Origin: Cytophaga sp051961495 | Lineage (GTDB): Bacteria; Bacteroidota; Bacteroidia; Cytophagales; Cytophagaceae | Assembly (NCBI RefSeq): GCF_051961495.1 | Contig: NZ_JBQCDF010000109.1 | Span: 1-7,480, forward strand | DNA: 7,480 bases | Direction of reading: 5' to 3' | Made by a program: the position numbers and the translations under genes | Notes under the pieces: generated by a model | What the model was told of the DNA's origin: nothing | The model's input: only the letters and a program-made list of their open reading frames with translations | Database searches by the model: none | In this document: piece after piece, positions 5,730 to 7,480 of the stretch | Layout: every line of letters begins with the position of its first letter | How positions within the stretch are numbered: the stretch's first letter is position 1

Positions 5730-6629
5730 ATGATATCAGACACAATTGTTCGATATAAGTTAAGCAATTCAGTAAAAGACAGTCGTCTTGAAACAGAAAA
5801 TCTGGCTAAATACCATTTGTCTTTTCAGGTCAATTTTGAATTGTTCCGTATCTGTGTCATTGATGGAGAAAGCAACCGCTGTTTGTTCTTAGAAGATTAT
5901 AAACTCTTTGATATTTACACAACTTCTGACCTGCTTGATCAGCTGGATATATTGTTTGAAGACCACGTGCTTATTAAAGCAGGCTTCTGGAAGAGCATTA
6001 CATTAGGCATAAAAAATACTCAGTTCTCTCTTGTTCCTGAATCTTTATTTGAAAGAGATTACCTGAAAGAATATTTGATTCTCAATACAACGCTTGACAG
6101 AGAAGCGGATGAAGAATATCATTTCTTCAAGCAAAAACAAACGGAAGCAATCAATGTATTCGCAACCAATAACCGTTTGACAGACTGGTTCAGAAAGACC
6201 TATCCGCTAAAACAGATCCGCGTAATACACCACACTTCATCCATGATCGAAGGGATTCTGCTGCAAAAAGATCTTGCGCCTGCAGAAAAAAGTGTGTACA
6301 TCCAGGTAGAACAATATTTTTTAACCATTACGGTAAAAGAAGGCAAGAAGCTGATCTTCTGTAATAGTTTCACGTTCAATACAAGTGAAGATTTTGTTTA
6401 CTTCATCTTGTTTGTGTTTGACCAGCTGGAACTAAATCCGGAAAAATGTCCGGTAATCGTTTTTGGAGAAATCACACACGATTCAGAATCGTTTAGTAAA
6501 TTGTACAAGTACATCCGCAATTTGTCGTTTGGTTCAAAACCTGAATTCATACGTTTCGGATATCAATTTGATGAAGTCTTTGACCATCGTTATTTTGATC
6601 TGTACAATATGCATTTGTGCCAAGGTTAA
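5730..6629 (+). CDS. DUF3822-family protein
   Basis: A 299-residue cytoplasmic protein with no signal peptide or membrane segment. It fits the DUF3822 family, which is largely restricted to Bacteroidota. Family-like features are an N-terminal strand-rich part ending in FSLVPESLF (about 99-107), a central IHHTSSMIEG block, and the C-terminal NSFTFNTSEDFVYFILFVFDQL (from about residue 212) followed by VIVFGEI. From memory, a structural-genomics model of a Bacteroides homologue was described as having an actin-like ATPase fold. No convincing nucleotide-binding motif can be picked out here by eye, and the role is unknown. The ATG at 5730 is preferred over the in-frame GTG at 5721, which would add only three residues. 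coaD starts 12 bp after the stop, so the two genes are probably one operon. In many relatives an rsmD-type 16S rRNA methyltransferase gene sits in this cluster; none is present here. Confidence 0.8.
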   Translation: MISDTIVRYKLSNSVKDSRLETENLAKYHLSFQVNFELFRICVIDGESNRCLFLEDYKLFDIYTTSDLLDQLDILFEDHVLIKAGFWKSITLGIKNTQFSLVPESLFERDYLKEYLILNTTLDREADEEYHFFKQKQTEAINVFATNNRLTDWFRKTYPLKQIRVIHHTSSMIEGILLQKDLAPAEKSVYIQVEQYFLTITVKEGKKLIFCNSFTFNTSEDFVYFILFVFDQLELNPEKCPVIVFGEITHDSESFSKLYKYIRNLSFGSKPEFIRFGYQFDEVFDHRYFDLYNMHLCQG

Positions 6630-6641
6630 ACAATCCTGATC

Positions 6642-7094
6642 ATGAATAAAATTGCCGTATTCCCGGGCTCATTTGATCCTTTCACCAAAGGACATGAAGA
6701 TATTGTACGCCGTAGCTTACTGTTATTCGATAAAGTCATTATTGCGATAGGCAGCAACTCACAGAAAAACCGGTACTTCGATCTGGATTTTATTGTACCT
6801 AAAATTGAAAGTTGTTTCACAGCCAATGAAAATGTTGAGGTGAAAGTCTTCAAAGGACTTACGGCTGAATTCGCCAAAGAATGCGGAGCGCAATTTTTAA
6901 TCAGAGGTTTACGCAACACCACTGATTTCGAATATGAAAACAGTATTTCCCAGGCTAATAAATATCTTTGGAAAGATCTTGAAACGGTATTCATGATCAC
7001 AAGTCCACATCTGGCCTATATCAGCTCAAGCCTGATCCGTGACATCCATAAATACAACGGAGATGTTAGTGGATTTTTACCTTACAAGCTCTGA
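6642..7094 (+). CDS. coaD: Phosphopantetheine adenylyltransferase (CoaD)
   Basis: A 150-residue protein with all the hallmarks of bacterial PPAT. It transfers AMP from ATP to 4'-phosphopantetheine, giving dephospho-CoA and pyrophosphate, the penultimate step of CoA synthesis in the cytoplasm. Motifs seen are PGSFDPFTKGH (residues 8-18, containing the nucleotidyltransferase TxGH), K42 in the SQKNRYF loop, LIRGLRNTTDFEYE (86-99, with the conserved R88 and R91) and ISSSLIR (127-133). Length is close to the usual 155-165 residues, with a slightly short C-terminus ending LPYKL. The ATG at 6642 puts the first strand (KIAVFPGSFDP) where the family has it. It follows DUF3822 by 12 bp, suggesting co-transcription. 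Its last 18 bases overlap the convergent Nudix gene. An antisense open frame across it is a shadow. Confidence 0.97.
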   Translation: MNKIAVFPGSFDPFTKGHEDIVRRSLLLFDKVIIAIGSNSQKNRYFDLDFIVPKIESCFTANENVEVKVFKGLTAEFAKECGAQFLIRGLRNTTDFEYENSISQANKYLWKDLETVFMITSPHLAYISSSLIRDIHKYNGDVSGFLPYKL

Positions 7095-7480
7095 ATGCAG
7101 CCTGTAATATTCATTTAAAACTTCCTGTATAGAGGCGTAGGAGTTTTTAACAGACTTCATAGCATCTTTATAAGACATCCATTTCAGGTCTTCGATAAAT
7201 TCAGCCAATTGGGGCTGCATGTTCGCATCATCTGTACAAACCATTTCATACCAATCTGTACGTTTCAAAATTCTTTTCCCTTTGCGAACATAGGTGTGCC
7301 AGGTAGAACATACTTTCTCTCTTACATCTACCCGAACGCTACACTCCTCTTCAACTTCTCTTTTAGCAGCTTTAATAAATTCTTCTTTTTTCTTAAGCTT
7401 GCCTTTTGGTAAGTCCCACCTGCCCAATCTAAAAATCAACAGCACTCTATCCTGCTTGCGCACCACGCCACCTGCGTCTT
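7077..7480 (-). CDS. Nudix hydrolase, N-terminus beyond the window
   Basis: The frame stays open from the TAA at 7077-7079 to the right edge. The visible protein begins DAGGVVRKQDRVLLIFR, so the true start lies to the right and the GTG codons near 7465 should not be taken as starts. The core reads RLGRWDLPKGKLKKKEEF. It carries a Nudix box in which G-x5-E is GKLKKKE and the catalytic helix is REVEEECSV, with serine in place of the consensus glycine (xExGU). The metal-binding glutamates are intact, so activity is plausible. The WDLPKGK type is common in Bacteroidota and resembles diadenosine-polyphosphate or NTP-cleaning Nudix proteins, but the substrate is not determinable. A tryptophan-rich segment (DWYEMVC, then LKWMSYKDA) completes the domain, which ends ELVR. 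Its stop lies within the coaD gene. Confidence 0.88.
   Translation of the reverse strand, partial: DAGGVVRKQDRVLLIFRLGRWDLPKGKLKKKEEFIKAAKREVEEECSVRVDVREKVCSTWHTYVRKGKRILKRTDWYEMVCTDDANMQPQLAEFIEDLKWMSYKDAMKSVKNSYASIQEVLNEYYRLHSELVR

Noticed and set aside
6626..7000. 124-residue minus-strand open frame over coaD
   Set aside because: It is a shadow of coaD, whose motifs are complete; the antisense protein has no recognisable domain.
7209..7412. 67-residue + strand open frame rich in F, N and S
   Set aside because: It is antisense to the second Nudix gene and low in complexity.

Overview
The window reads as ordinary chromosomal DNA of a Bacteroidota species, most like a Cytophaga-type member of the Cytophagales. 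The reasons are the low-to-moderate GC, A/T-rich leaders without clear Shine-Dalgarno sites, and gene families typical of that phylum: DUF3822, DUF1573 with an SSCGC motif, a short RecD-like helicase, a bacterial GH3 protein and a Nudix protein of the WDLPKGK type. The genus is inferred from gene content, not proven. There are no tRNA or rRNA genes, CRISPR arrays, insertion sequences or phage genes, and no gene-free stretch exceeds 300 bases.

Layout, left to right. The last 48 codons of a TolC-like outer-membrane efflux protein (+) meet, five bases later, the 3' end of a GH3-superfamily gene (-). A 63-bp divergent gap separates GH3 from a YggS-type PLP-homeostasis gene (+). A 133-bp gap holding a nine-copy 7-bp tandem repeat leads into a DUF423 membrane protein (+). 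A perfect 20-bp inverted repeat, probably a two-way terminator, lies between DUF423 and the convergent secreted DUF1573 protein (-). A 194-bp gap with more 7-bp repeats and a 17-bp palindrome separates DUF1573 from the RecD-like helicase (-). A Nudix hydrolase (+) starts only 38 bp from the helicase start. After a 163-bp A/T-rich gap come DUF3822 and coaD (+), 12 bp apart and probably co-transcribed. coaD overlaps tail-to-tail with a second Nudix gene (-) that runs off the right edge.

The genes are mostly housekeeping and do not form one pathway: PLP homeostasis (YggS), CoA synthesis (CoaD), nucleotide or metabolite clean-up (two Nudix proteins), DNA unwinding (helicase), efflux (TolC) and envelope proteins (DUF423, DUF1573). 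I see no convincing undescribed defence, secretion or mobile system.

The most unusual signal is non-coding. Between about 2480 and 3654 there are several short tandem arrays with different unit sequences but the same 7-bp period. One of them encodes the last residues and stop codon of the helicase.
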